Assembly: GCA_009869945.1 (NCBI GenBank)
Contig: WIXG01000264.1
Location: 1-64,000 of the forward strand
Direction: 5' to 3'
Origin: Mesaphorura yosii
Taxonomy: Eukaryota > Arthropoda > Collembola > Poduromorpha > Tullbergiidae
Length of the DNA: 64,000 nucleotides
Positions 1-10,498 of the stretch are shown one piece after another. How positions within the stretch are numbered: position 1 is the first letter of the stretch; the number at the start of each line of letters is the position of its first letter. The translations under genes and the position numbers were made by a program. The notes beneath the pieces were generated by a model. It searched no databases. It was not told where the DNA came from and saw only the letters and a list, made by a program, of their open reading frames with translations.

Positions 1-1
1 T

Positions 2-136
2 AACCGCATATCTGAGCTTCAGCTTGAAGAGGATCCTGACGAGATAGAAAATAATGAGTTGATTATTGACGCAGACTCTGAAGAGGAAACTAATATTGAA
101 TTTACTGATTATGCCTCCGATAATGACAATGCATGA
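2..136 (+). CDS. Partial acidic C-terminus of an unidentified protein
   Basis: An open frame enters from the left edge and ends at TGA 134-136. It encodes about 44 residues, very rich in Asp, Glu and Asn (for example DADSEEETNIEFTDYASDND). An AATAAA lies shortly after the stop (about 162). Family is not recognisable from this tail. Acidic ends like this occur in many nuclear proteins and in some transposase-derived genes. The GC-rich block that follows (about 184-240) could be the end of a mobile element, but no terminal repeat pair is visible in the window. Confidence 0.4.
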   Translation, partial: NRISELQLEEDPDEIENNELIIDADSEEETNIEFTDYASDNDNA

Positions 137-995
137 TTCATAATTTGCGAAAGTGTGAATAAAAGTCAAGCTGGCTCAAATTATGCGCGGGTCACCGAGC
201 TCCCGATTTGGGTAGTGCGCGGGACGTACTAACTGCGCCATTACGGTATGCCTCGCTCGTAGTCGTAATTATCCTGATGCAGTTTCTTGCTCTCTCTGCT
301 GCTTGCTGTCTGATGTAATTCGATTGGATTGCATAATCGCATTACAGGCATGCAGCGTGATCAAAACACAGGAGTCCAAAAGAAGAAGAATCGCAGCAGA
401 TCGCCAGTCTATCCAGCTTGCTTCGGCTAGAATCGGCATGGAGTCACGTAGGCACGTCATTTAATATTCAACAGATTCTCTCTTTCGTCGGGCTCCAGCT
501 GCGACTCGGGCAATTCAGGCATAAAAGAATAAAAACTCCATTGCTGCATTCGGATTTGCCCTTTTCAAAAATTAACAAATCTCAGGTTCAGGGCTTATAT
601 GAAATGTGATGCTTTATCAAATATTGAAGATTCTTGGTTAGTAAACCATGTCCAGGAAATCGTTGCACAATTTTTTTATGACACAATGCACGAAAAAGTG
701 CAAAGATTTCCCGGACATGCTTTAATTCTATAAATAATGCTTAGACACTGCTGACCGAAAAGCGTGAATAATAGGCAACACGCCTAGAATTTTCGGTTAG
801 ATTCCATGAACACGCACTCTGCATGATGACGGGATGAATATTTTATGAATTAGTTGTTTAATCCAGAGTAGAAAATCGTGCTCGCCGATTTTTCATTTTC
901 CAAAGACCAAAAAGTCTTCACGTAAGAAAGTGCTTCTTTAATTTAGCCAGATAACTCACCCGGCGCGTCGTGGAAAGAACATCGGACAAGGAACA
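137..995. other. Intergenic stretch before the first receptor gene
   Basis: No gene is supported. The stretch holds a poly(A) signal near 162, a GC-rich block at 184-240 in which TGCGCGGG occurs twice, and the inverted repeat listed separately at 647-719. Short open frames here lack conserved features. Confidence 0.5.
647..719. repeat. Inverted repeat able to form a 73-base hairpin
   Basis: The left arm is 647-668 and the right arm 698-719. The reverse complement of the right arm matches the left at 20 of 22 positions. The 29-base loop starts with a T run (671-677) and ends with an A run (693-697), so the stem can extend inward to a small terminal loop. The length and two internal mismatches resemble a microRNA precursor. 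I do not recognise either arm as a known microRNA. A short foldback element is the alternative. Confidence 0.5.
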
Positions 996-2192
996 ATGCT
1001 GAGCAAACGTGCTCTGAAGCGCCTGAAGTTCGCGTATACTCTCATGACTTTCTTCTGCCTGATTCCTTGCGACTGGGATTCCAACAAGCTTCGTTTAGTC
1101 CCAACCAAGTTCAAGGCCAGACTCTTCTTCAACTTCTTAATCAAGTTTGGCCTTCAAGCAATCGTCGTCTACTTTGGCATCGCGCTCGCCATCGACTTGT
1201 ACCTGAACCGGCTTGCTCTCCATTATGCATTCGTGTTGGGAATGTACTTCAGTGGGCTGCTCTTCGCAGTCTCGATTTCAAACGTCGTGAATAATCACAC
1301 GAACGACCTCGTGCACATAGTGAACGGCACGTTTTTCATTGACTCGTACTTTAAGGGGCTTCACCTGCCCCGGGCCGCCGTCGAGGCTGAAGAAGCAGAG
1401 CAGCGTCACATCATCGTCCCCTTCAGCAACTTGATGGAGCCAATAGCGATAATTCACACCGTACTGATCGTGTCCCTGTTCTCCGAGCCGTACGACCCCT
1501 TCCGTCGGTATTTTTATAACGTTGTCGTGTACGTCGTGCCCCAACTCGATTGCACACTCTCCGAAGTGGCCACGGTCATCTTGTACGCTGGTTTTATCCG
1601 TCTTATGTACGGCTTCTTCGTCCTGTACGCCTTCGTCGGAGCTCAATATATAGAGTCCTACAATTTCTGGGCCAGCGTGCTGCTCAAATGTAAATGCGAC
1701 CAAGGCAAAGAAGGGCAAGTGCGGTTTCCAACCGCCGCCGAAAGATCCCTCATGCGTACTTTCATTATGCTTGGGAAGGGCTACAACGAATCGGCGATTA
1801 ACAATACCCTCGTGCCCCAAACTGGCTTCCTTCTGATGGTGCCTCTGACGATCAGCATCTACGCTTCGATCAAGCTGTTTGGGGAGCTCAACTGGAGTAC
1901 TTACTTCCTTTTCCCGACGGGAGCCGGCGGAATCCTCGTCATTGCGCAGCGAGCCTGGACGGAAATCGCCAACGCAAATGTCATCATGGAGGAAGTCCTC
2001 AAGCTGTGGCAGGGAATGGTGACGGCAGACCCATCGCGTAAGATGCGGGAGTTCAAGATGCGACTCAAGTACTTGAATGCAGAATTCTACCGGCCAAAAA
2101 TCGGCGCGTACTGCTGCTTCAACCATGAAACTTTTCTCTTATTTTGTCAGCAGGTTGTCGACCAAAGCATTTCATTGTTGCTGAACTTTTAA
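996..2192 (+). CDS. Gustatory-receptor-like seven-helix chemoreceptor (copy 1, intronless)
   Basis: A single exon of 398 residues. The protein is hydrophobic throughout, with about seven predicted membrane helices, the usual length and layout of arthropod GR proteins (ligand-gated cation channels of taste neurons). The start at 996 is chosen because it aligns with the start of the neighbouring copy: both begin M-x-x-K-x-A-L-x-R-L-K-F and share FCLxPCDW. The two proteins are clearly paralogous along their length (for example SEPYDPFRR and YFLFPTG). Unlike copy 2, this gene has no intron at the PFRR-YFYN junction. A poly(A) signal AATAAA lies at 2421-2426. The ligand cannot be inferred. Confidence 0.8.
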   Translation: MLSKRALKRLKFAYTLMTFFCLIPCDWDSNKLRLVPTKFKARLFFNFLIKFGLQAIVVYFGIALAIDLYLNRLALHYAFVLGMYFSGLLFAVSISNVVNNHTNDLVHIVNGTFFIDSYFKGLHLPRAAVEAEEAEQRHIIVPFSNLMEPIAIIHTVLIVSLFSEPYDPFRRYFYNVVVYVVPQLDCTLSEVATVILYAGFIRLMYGFFVLYAFVGAQYIESYNFWASVLLKCKCDQGKEGQVRFPTAAERSLMRTFIMLGKGYNESAINNTLVPQTGFLLMVPLTISIYASIKLFGELNWSTYFLFPTGAGGILVIAQRAWTEIANANVIMEEVLKLWQGMVTADPSRKMREFKMRLKYLNAEFYRPKIGAYCCFNHETFLLFCQQVVDQSISLLLNF

Positions 2193-2634
2193 TTCCCAGG
2201 CCAGTTTTTCATGCCTTCATCTTAAAACTAGCTGTAACCTTCGAATATTAGGCGAAAGACGACTGAAAATTAAATTGGCAATTGCACAATGAATTGTTTA
2301 TTCACTTTTTGAGTTCCAACTTGCGACTTGCGATCGATATCGCTCGATTAAATATTGAAAAGTGAAATGCAGCAATGAAAAACTCGGCAAACGAATTCAA
2401 GTCATTAGCAATGTGAAACCAATAAATATGTACCTTTTATTTGCAAAGACTGCAACCAGAATTTGTAAGCGACTTATTTTCCACGAAGGTTGAGAAAGAC
2501 GATAAGTTTGCAATTAAAATAGAAACTCCTCTAAAAAGGAAGCACTTAAATTAGAAAATGGCCTATGCGGCAGTTTGCAGGCATGGTCAGTCGAAATTCA
2601 AGCCTGGAGCCAGTCAGACAGTCAAACACTCAAA
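2193..2634. other. Spacer between the tandem receptors
   Basis: This is AT-rich sequence of 442 bases. It holds the likely 3' end of copy 1 (AATAAA at 2421-2426) and the upstream region of copy 2. No TATA box or other clear element is seen. Confidence 0.5.
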
Positions 2635-3904
2635 ATGGTGACGAAGTCCGCATTGACACGCCTGAAATTTGTGTACACACTCATGGCCTTCTTCTGCCTC
2701 GTCCCGTGCGACTGGTACTCGGACAAGCTGCAAATGGTACGTACAAGAAACAAGGTCAAACTTTTCTTCAATTGGCTCATCTCACGGGGCTTGACCGTCA
2801 TCGTCATCTACATCAGCTTCGCATTCGCAATCGACCTGCGCCAAGGCAATTTGGACCTCCATCACGCATTCGTGCTTGGCATGTACCTCAGCGGGTTGTT
2901 CCTCGGAAATGCGATCGCGTCCTTCACCAGACAACATCCGGACGAGTTTATGTTCCTGCTCAACAACATGTTTTTCGTTGACAAGCATTTCCAAAGCCTG
3001 CGGCTGCCCCAGGCGGCCCTGGCCGCACAGCTTCGTGTGTACCGTCATTTCATTGTCCCCTTCAGCAATTTCCTGGAGCCAATCTCGATCGTGCATACGA
3101 TTCTGATTGCTTCACTCTTCTCAGAGCCGTACGATCCTTTTCGGAGGTAGCAGCTTTCCTTGCTGTGCTGATGCGAACAGTTATCGAGTTATCCTTGTTT
3201 CTTCGCACGAGTTTAATTTCTTGTGATTGCGTTTCAGATACTTTTACAATATTCTCGTGTTTTGCGTGCCGGCACTGGACACCCTGGAGTTCAGAATTCT
3301 TGCCGTCCTCGTTTACATGAGTTTTATACGACTCCTGTACGGATTCTTCCTGCTCGTCGCGTTCTGTGGCGCCATGTACGTCGAGGTCGCTCACTTTTGG
3401 GCGAGTGTGCTCCTGAAGTGTGACGACGAAGGTCGTTTTCCATCCGTCGCCGAGAAGCAGATTGTGGTCGCCTTCTTCGTCCTTGGCAAATCCTTCAACG
3501 AAACGAATATAAGCACGGTCCTCCTACCGCAGCTTTTTGTTTTCTTGGGACTGCCTTTCATTTTCGGTGTGTACGTCTCCATTAAACTATTTGGAAGGAT
3601 CAACTGGGGCACGTACTTCTTGTTTCCTACTGGCAGCATTTTAATCTTCCTCTTGACCCAGCGGGTCTGGATCGAAGTGGCGGATATGAACACGATCGGC
3701 TACGAGATAGTGGCCCGGTGGAAAAAGAAGTGCACCGAAGACAGATCGCTGAAGATGCTCGAGTACAAGGCGAACCTCAGGTATTTGGCCGCAGACTTCT
3801 GGCGCCCGTCCATCGGGCAGTACTGCAAATTGGACCGGGAGAGCCTTGCTCTATTTTTTCAACAAGTTCTAGAACTAACGATTTCATTACTGCTAGACTT
3901 CTAG
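2635..3904 (+). CDS. Gustatory-receptor-like seven-helix chemoreceptor (copy 2)
   Basis: Two exons: 2635-3146 and 3238-3904, separated by a 91-base GT-AG intron (phase 2, splitting an Arg codon). The joined protein is about 392 residues and parallels copy 1 from end to end. An in-frame ATG 60 bases upstream (2575) would add 20 residues, but 2635 matches the start of copy 1. The frame hits a stop just inside the intron, and similarity to copy 1 resumes exactly at the acceptor, so the splice is well supported. Seven hydrophobic segments are visible. Its downstream neighbour runs in the opposite direction, so the two 3' ends converge near 3950. Confidence 0.8.
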
Positions 3905-4290
3905 TAAGTAATGAGGCATGAGGCATAGACACAAAATGTAACACAGAAATGAAACACTTTTATTTTCTAATGTGTTGTGTTCACATTCAAATTCAATACC
4001 ACCATTTTGGGCGGAGGCGCTTGAGCGACTTGGGTCTCTTCATACGCACGTGCACTCGAAATCGGTCTTCCGATCTAGAGACTTCTCGATCTGGCTGTGT
4101 CCTCGGCTTCTGAGGCAAATTCGCTTCAGGCCACACTTTTGGCCCTGAGTGTGCCAATCCAGTAGCAGCCGGAAGCTGGGGCTGGGCTTTTTCCTCCTGT
4201 TTTGGTTTGCTCGACGTCCGTCTGGTCTGTGTCTTTAAATGTTGTGCTGGTTTCTGATGCTGCTCTTTCAGATCTTCGGCATTCGAAAAG

Positions 4291-6674
4291 TCAATAAACT
4301 CCCTCCGCCCAAGCACCAGCTCTTGCTCCGTTCTCGCGATTTGATGTATGTTGTCGTGTCCCTGCGACCTTCGCAGTTGGGGCACGAGTTCGGCGTTCTT
4401 TGGCCTGCGTCCGAGCACAAGCCGTCGCCGCAGACGTGGACGGGGACGCGGCTGACTTAATCTCGAAATGTGGGTGGGATGTGGAAGGCGAAGGCAGTTT
4501 TGAGTCGCCAGTCTCGCCTTCAGACGGTGCTTGCGCGGACCCATGTGCTGGAGGAAATAAGTCAGATTTCTTTATCATCGTGGCGCTACGTTTTATTAAG
4601 ACTTGTCGAGGCTGCCTAACTCTCTTCATAGCCGTCAGCTGTGGTGGCTGCCGCTGCGCCTGCGGCTGTACTTTTAGCAGTGGTACGGCTGGAGATGCAA
4701 CAGTCTGCGGTGCCACCGGTGCCTTCATAGAGTTCATTGGCCCTGGCGCTAGTTCTCGCGTTCTTGTTTTGATTTCGGGTTGAGCTCCCTTCGCAATCGA
4801 CTCGCCCGTATTTTGCTTCCTCACTATTTGAAACAGTTTGAGAAACTCCTTGGTCGCTGCCTGGAACTTCATGCGAGTGAAGGAATGTTGAATTCGTTTG
4901 CTTTCAGACTCTGTACGGGGCTCAGCCGCAGCCGCCGTTGGCTGTTCTCGCTTGCGAACTTTCTGCACCTCATATTCCTGTAGCAAATCTTGGCGCTCAG
5001 CAGGCGTGAGTTCTTTGTGAGTTTCCAGGTACCGGTCAAATTCGGCTGGAGTCACAACCCAAAGAAGTTTGAAGTCTGTTACGCCGGTGTCGGGATCCTG
5101 GATTCCAGTCACGCGGGTGCCATGGGGTAGCGCATCCAGGTGGTGATAGCCTTCTGTGAATTCTCCATCTTCACCTCCCTTTTTGCCTGCAGCCTCATCT
5201 TCTGACGACTCTTCGAGCGCAGCTGCGGTTACGGCCTCGAAATCCGAGGGCAACTCCAGTTCTGGTGCATTGGCCCCGTACACCATGATAAAGTGCCTGA
5301 TTTTGGAGAGGCCCACCAGAATCACTTGCATGAGGAGTGTTCCAAACAGGAAAAACCCGATCATGGCGCCCGCGTGTGCTGGGGCGTTAATCCAGTCCAG
5401 TGTCTTGTACGTGGGAATGCCGGTGACCATATTTATGAAGATGGAGGCGCTGCTGTACACGAGAATGTAGACCCACGAGTAGATGATGTGTCCGATCCGG
5501 AGCGGGAAGGCGGTGGCCATGACGTCCATTATGACGTAGAGCATCGTGAACGAGTTGTACAGGGAATCAACCTGGCTCTTCCTCAACCCCGTCCCGACTG
5601 TGATCCAGTCGATGAGTACCACGCCAAGAACGGCTGTGTACTGCAGATTGCCGAGGAGCCACAGGATTTTGTTGATGCGACACAGTTCGTTGAGCCTGAA
5701 CACGGGAGCCCCTGGCTCATTCGACACGGGAGTAGATTTGGGCTCAGGATTGTTGAACAGCTCTCCAAGCGTCTTGTAGTACTCTTCGCCTCTGTCCGCG
5801 GCCTGTGTGACCTTCTGCCGTGATTCGTCCAGCACATAAATCTTGTATGCGTAGATCGTCGAGTACAGCATGTGGGGAACTTGGCTCCAAAACCCGATTC
5901 CGATTGTGGGAAGCCGGCGGCGAGACGCAAAGTACACGAAGAAGACGACCGAAGTGAACAACTCCAGCATTCGGTAGACGAGATAGTCGAGACCACGAGT
6001 GAGCGGTCCAGAATTCTTCTCCATCACCTCCCACTAGAATCAGGCAATCAGGGCATGAATAAAAAGTGTGCATTTGAGGTATTGATTGATTGACACTTAA
6101 TTCATGGTTATTTTACCGATGCAAATGCGAACAAGTAATTTTCTACATCACCAAAGCTCACGTTGAACAGAGTCCTCCGTGCCCAGGTCGAGAAACGCTC
6201 ACACCATGTCCGTCGAGGTCTTACGTTCCGGTTTTGGTACAGCGTGTCGATGGACTCTTTTGGCACATTACTGGCGACCAGGACCTGTTTCAGCTGGAAA
6301 TCGACAGCAGTGGAAGAGCGCCGCCGAGTCAGCGTTGGTTTCCTCCACGCATTCTCTTCTTTCTCGTATTCGGGTTCAATGCTGATTATGGTGGCATGAG
6401 AGCTGTATCGTTGCGCGTCTTCTACGCCGATTTTGTGCCCATCGTCGGCTTTGTCGGGGCCTGGAGACGTGGAGTTGGAGTATTTCTTTTTCTTCGTTAC
6501 CCGCGTCTTGGTCCCTGGTGTTGGCCCGACTTTGTTCTTTTTCCCGAAGCGGGGAGCACTCTTCCGAGGTTCAGATTTCTTAACGATGTCATTTTCGATC
6601 TCTTCGGGCGCTGTGGAGGCTGATGGCAGTGGGGAGACGTTTTCGGTGCTACCCTTTGGGCCCGCTGGATCCAT
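4291..6674 (-). CDS. Rolling-stone-like multipass membrane protein with long N- and C-terminal extensions
   Basis: Read leftward: exon 1 6674-6117, an 83-base intron (6116-6034), exon 2 6033-4291; about 766 residues. The splice joins LFAFAS to WEVMEKN, matching the region where the second rolling-stone-like protein in this window (near 58 kb) has SEWEIKP. The central 270 residues have several membrane helices and family landmarks such as a Trp-Glu entry motif and AFPLRIGH, as in insect Rolling stone, which is needed for myoblast fusion in Drosophila. Family members are usually near 275 residues. This one adds about 170 basic, Ser-rich residues in front and about 330 low-complexity charged residues behind. 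The C-terminal end is uncertain: another minus frame stays open to 3993, and an AATAAA on this strand lies at 3963-3958. Confidence 0.65.
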
Positions 6675-8880
6675 CTTCAGTCATTTAAGCAATGACTGAA
6701 GAACATTCCTATTATAGCGACCCCAAGCGAAATGGGATAAACTGTACGTCAATCGAAAGATCTCGATGAGTACGTAACGAAACAAGTCGAATTTTGTTTG
6801 GGAAGCGCTTCCAAAGTTCAATAATTAGTATGAATTCTATGATTTGTCAACGACCAATCTCCTGGCCAGCTAAAGCTCCGCTTGGTGCTATGCTCCGGCT
6901 ACGCCGGTCCCACGAAGCAGGTCCGTTTACGGCTGCCCGATTTCGTGTGATCGCCTCTCACGCTCGCTTCGCACCGAGGCAAACCTTACCTAACTGATAA
7001 TGAATGAAACCTCAAAAGATATCAAGCCACCTTTAACGGTTTCAAACAAGTGGTGATGTGCGTAGTAACGAATCAGGAATCAGTGTTAAGCAACCATTAA
7101 ACCAGTCGCAGCCATAATTTTCGATTTACTTAGCTTTTGTTGGGGCCGCTATAAAAGGAATAAAGCCAATTAAGCAAAGAAGACGTTAGAACTTAAAAAA
7201 CAGCTCACACAAGAAGGGAATAAATCTGTAATAAGCAAAGCACTCCGGAGCCTAGTAAACAACAGCCTGCACCTGCTAATAAATTAGACAAATCAGCTTC
7301 ACAATGACCGTGACTAAAAAAAAAATGGTGCTGTACCTGTACTGCAATAGTTACAACAGCAAACGTGAGTCCATGGCCCTCCTGGCAACTGGAAATCTCT
7401 TTTCAACCTGAAAACTGAGCGAGCTGGAGTGCATGTGTCTCTTTTTTTTAGGAAAAATTGCACAATTTCATGACGTCCATCCATCCGTTCGCCAGTCTTC
7501 GTCGTGTTGTGGGATCTTCCATTTCCATTACATCATTCAGTTTCATCTTCGCTTTCATTCATGTACGCTTCGTTGAGTTCATTCAGTTAAGGATATTGAC
7601 AATGGCAATGGCAATGGCAATGACTCATCGACCGACAGAAACTTGAACTGTTTAATTTCATACAAAGTTTCGTTAACGAACTATAACAAAGACAAATTCA
7701 TGTTTACCGAAGCCACGCACATCACAGCCAGTATTCAGAAATAAAAAGTGTCAACTCATTCATTCATTCTTCGTTGCTAATTAACACGCCACGACAGGGA
7801 CAGGAAAAATCCTAGAAATTGGATTACAATAACCCAAACTATTTGGCTTAGCTCATCAATCAGCCGGAGGAGCCGGAATCCTGCTGAGTTGTGCTGTACT
7901 GTCATTTCATTATGATCGTGATCTCATAATTAATCTGCTACGTCGAGCGTCGCGTGTGGGATTTGGCTTTGGGATTTGCGAATTGCAAATTGCGAACTGT
8001 ACTGGTAGTGATCATGTCATCGTTCTTACTAACAATAACAACGTAAGCAAATTCGCCAGTACAGTAATTTGATACGGAACACCCTGTCTTGTCTGATAGC
8101 TTAGACAGTAAAGAGTGTCGCTGTTAGTGCGAAACACGACACGTGTTACGGCAGTTAGGTTACGAGTAACAAGGATCCAATATCCAAAACCAGTTTAACC
8201 ACTTTGTAAACTGTCAACTTCGGCGATGCATGCCAGGAAGAGCGCCCACGGTTTCCGCGACACACGACACGGCACGAGCTGAATTCCAAGATACAGCTTC
8301 TACGTAGATTCCATGCCAGATTGCCAGGTTCCAACGAACTCAACCAAAAACCTAACCGGCCAAGCTAGCGCAAGTATGAAGCATGTGAAATCAAAGTCAA
8401 GAACCGCGTCCACCGACCGACCAATTCCACAATCCACGACATCCTACTGCTTATGTAATCTATGACCACCACCACGCCGAGGCGGAATGGAATAATACAG
8501 AATTTACAGAATTGGCATACGCATCTGTTGAATGAATGAATCATACGAGTCATTCATGATTATGATTACTGGTCATCAGCTTTACTTCACTTGTCCACTT
8601 AAGTGCAGCGCAGCAGGTGCTAAAGTACACAGTGACAGTCTTTATGGACTCGTTGAATTGAGTACTCAACGCACTGCACCACCCCGACAGCCACAATGAA
8701 ATATTCCACAGGTGATGTCATACCCATATTTAAGATTTAAGTCAATAGCCAGCCGAGCCAAGTCATGACGTGTACCAAATACTGCTATTTACATTAATGG
8801 TTATGGTTCGCTGGTAACGGACGACGACAACGGTCGCGTAATGCGTGAGGCGTGATTCACACGAATTGGTCAATTGTTGA
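6675..8880. other. Gene-free stretch between rolling-stone-like gene and secreted-peptide gene
   Basis: No coding gene is supported in 2.2 kb. It holds a short AATGGC tandem run at 7601-7622, and a GC-rich patch at 6880-6980 that includes the palindromic core TGCTCCGGCTACGCCGG (6891-6907). The rest is AT-rich and unstructured by eye. No tRNA-like B box was found. Confidence 0.5.
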
Positions 8881-8888
8881 TATAAATA
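8881..8888 (+). promoter_or_regulatory. TATA box of the secreted-peptide gene
   Basis: TATAAATA lies 170 bases before a clean 5'-UTR splice donor (9055) and 291 bases before the start codon. The spacing suits transcription starting near 8910-8930, where CAGT-type initiator sequence is present. Confidence 0.5.
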
Positions 8889-9171
8889 TGGGGACCGGCT
8901 TTCATTTCCTTGTCATTTACAAGGCAGTGTCAAGATTCACAATTGTCGAGCCTACTTTCTCGCCGAGTTCACCGAATTCACATAAAATCTCATTCCATTT
9001 CCACTCCTCGCCATTGACAAAGTCTGAACACGCTCACAGAATACCAAGTCAATTGTAAGTTATCCATCATTGTGGAGTGGTTTATTTGTGAAAGTTTGAT
9101 TCATGTCGGAAGTTTAATTAAAGGTTTAATTGTTAATTTCAGATTCAACCTCAGAACCAGACCTCTCAGAC

Positions 9172-9579
9172 ATGACTACTTCAGTACGCCTCGGCGGCTC
9201 AAAGCCCTTCGCGAAGCTCACTATCGCCCTGCTCGTTCTCATCGCCATTGCGGCGTGGGCGCCCTCCAGCACAGAGGCTTCACCCGCTCGGCGGCGCCCG
9301 TACTATAGAGGAGGCAAGGAACGAACGTACTGCCCGTCGGGCTACAAGAGGACGATGAGCGGCCGTTGTGTCAAGCGAGGTCAGATTGTTAAGAGAGAAG
9401 CGGGAGACATGGGCGTCAGCGTCAGCATGGAAGAAAGCAATGAAGAGTTGCCCGTAGCTCAATTTCGTGGCTCAGCGAGCTCAAGTTGGCATCGGACCCT
9501 GACACCAAATTCAAAAGCAGCGGCCCGTCTCTTTCCAAAGTATGGGCGGATGGAGCCGGTAGACTCAAATCATGTTTAA
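9172..9579 (+). CDS. Small secreted two-cysteine peptide precursor
   Basis: 135 residues. The start ATG at 9172 follows a 5'-UTR intron (9055-9142, GTAAGT to TTTCAG). Residues 15-36 form a hydrophobic signal segment (LTIALLVLIAIAAW) with a likely cut after STEA. The mature part has only two cysteines, in the pattern C-P-S-G-Y-K-R-x4-G-R-C. Lys-Arg pairs after the second Cys (CVKRGQIVKRE) could be prohormone-convertase sites. Short secreted proteins with a C-P-x-G-Y-x(6)-G-x-C loop are common in arthropods, but I cannot name this one. A poly(A) signal is at 9879-9884. A peptide hormone or a cuticle or immune peptide are all possible. Confidence 0.65.
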   Translation: MTTSVRLGGSKPFAKLTIALLVLIAIAAWAPSSTEASPARRRPYYRGGKERTYCPSGYKRTMSGRCVKRGQIVKREAGDMGVSVSMEESNEELPVAQFRGSASSSWHRTLTPNSKAAARLFPKYGRMEPVDSNHV

Positions 9580-10498
9580 TCAGGAGCAGACGGTCGACGG
9601 TCTCAGACACAAAAAACCACATGCAAAAGCAGTCAGTCACAGTCTCAGTATTGTTATCAGTCTATTTTTATTATCAGCCATGTCGCAGAATCTCAGCTTT
9701 TTAGCTTAGCAAGGTTAACTTTTTGACCGTTTCACCTTTTATACGTAAGTGCCATTAATTTATTTTAGCCTTATGGCATAGTTGATCCAAGATTCTTGTA
9801 ATGGCGTTAATTGCGTTAATGCATTATTAATAATAATGAAATTTTGTACTCAATTGACTTAATGCAATTCATCGAGTGAATAAATATTTGCACAACTCAC
9901 AAGTCACAAACTCATCGCATGTGTTATCATTGCTTGTATCGCATTTATTTCAGAATCAGTATCTCTTCTTTCAGTAAGTAAGTGCCAACACGTGCAAGTA
10001 CAAGTTCGCTGACTGACGCTGACTAAATGTACAACAGTTGCAGGTTGCAGTAGCTTTAATTTTCTACGGTCGGGAACTAAAAAACTATCAAAATAAATGA
10101 TAATGAGTATAAAACTGGTCTGGAGAACAGAAAAGTCGTACTAAAATACTGTGGGAGTAAAAACAGAACAGCAAAAGCAATGGCGTAATAATACAGTTAC
10201 GGCGGAGAAAAGGGAATTAACTACTGTGTTTAGCTATATTGGGCCGGACGTGGCACCTTTTGGGGTAGGGTCACTAAATACTAATTATATAATCTAAGTC
10301 TAAGTAATTAAAAATATATCTGAGGTAAACATACCAACGACGACCCGCACTGAGTCTAACTTAGCTAAGCCAAGCCACCACGGTCAGGCTAATTAACTAT
10401 TACGAAAGTAGGAGTAAAAGCTGACTAGAGGAAAACACTTTCACAATTCGGGCTCGGGCGCTGAGGCCGATGCTGTTGCCGCGCCGTTGGCGCTTATT
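9580..10498. other. Convergent intergenic stretch
   Basis: This lies between the 3' ends of the secreted-peptide gene (plus) and IMP-L2 (minus). It is AT-rich and contains AATAAA at 9879-9884 on the plus strand and a TTTATT near 9665 that could serve the minus strand. Nothing else is recognised. Confidence 0.5.

Noticed and set aside
1278-2126. Minus-strand open frame of 282 codons
   Set aside because: Antisense to the first gustatory receptor, whose match to copy 2 shows the plus strand codes.
3993-4544. Minus-strand frame of 183 codons after the rolling-stone-like stop
   Set aside because: It might be a spliced C-terminus, but no convincing donor and acceptor link it to the upstream frame, so it is treated as probable 3'-UTR.
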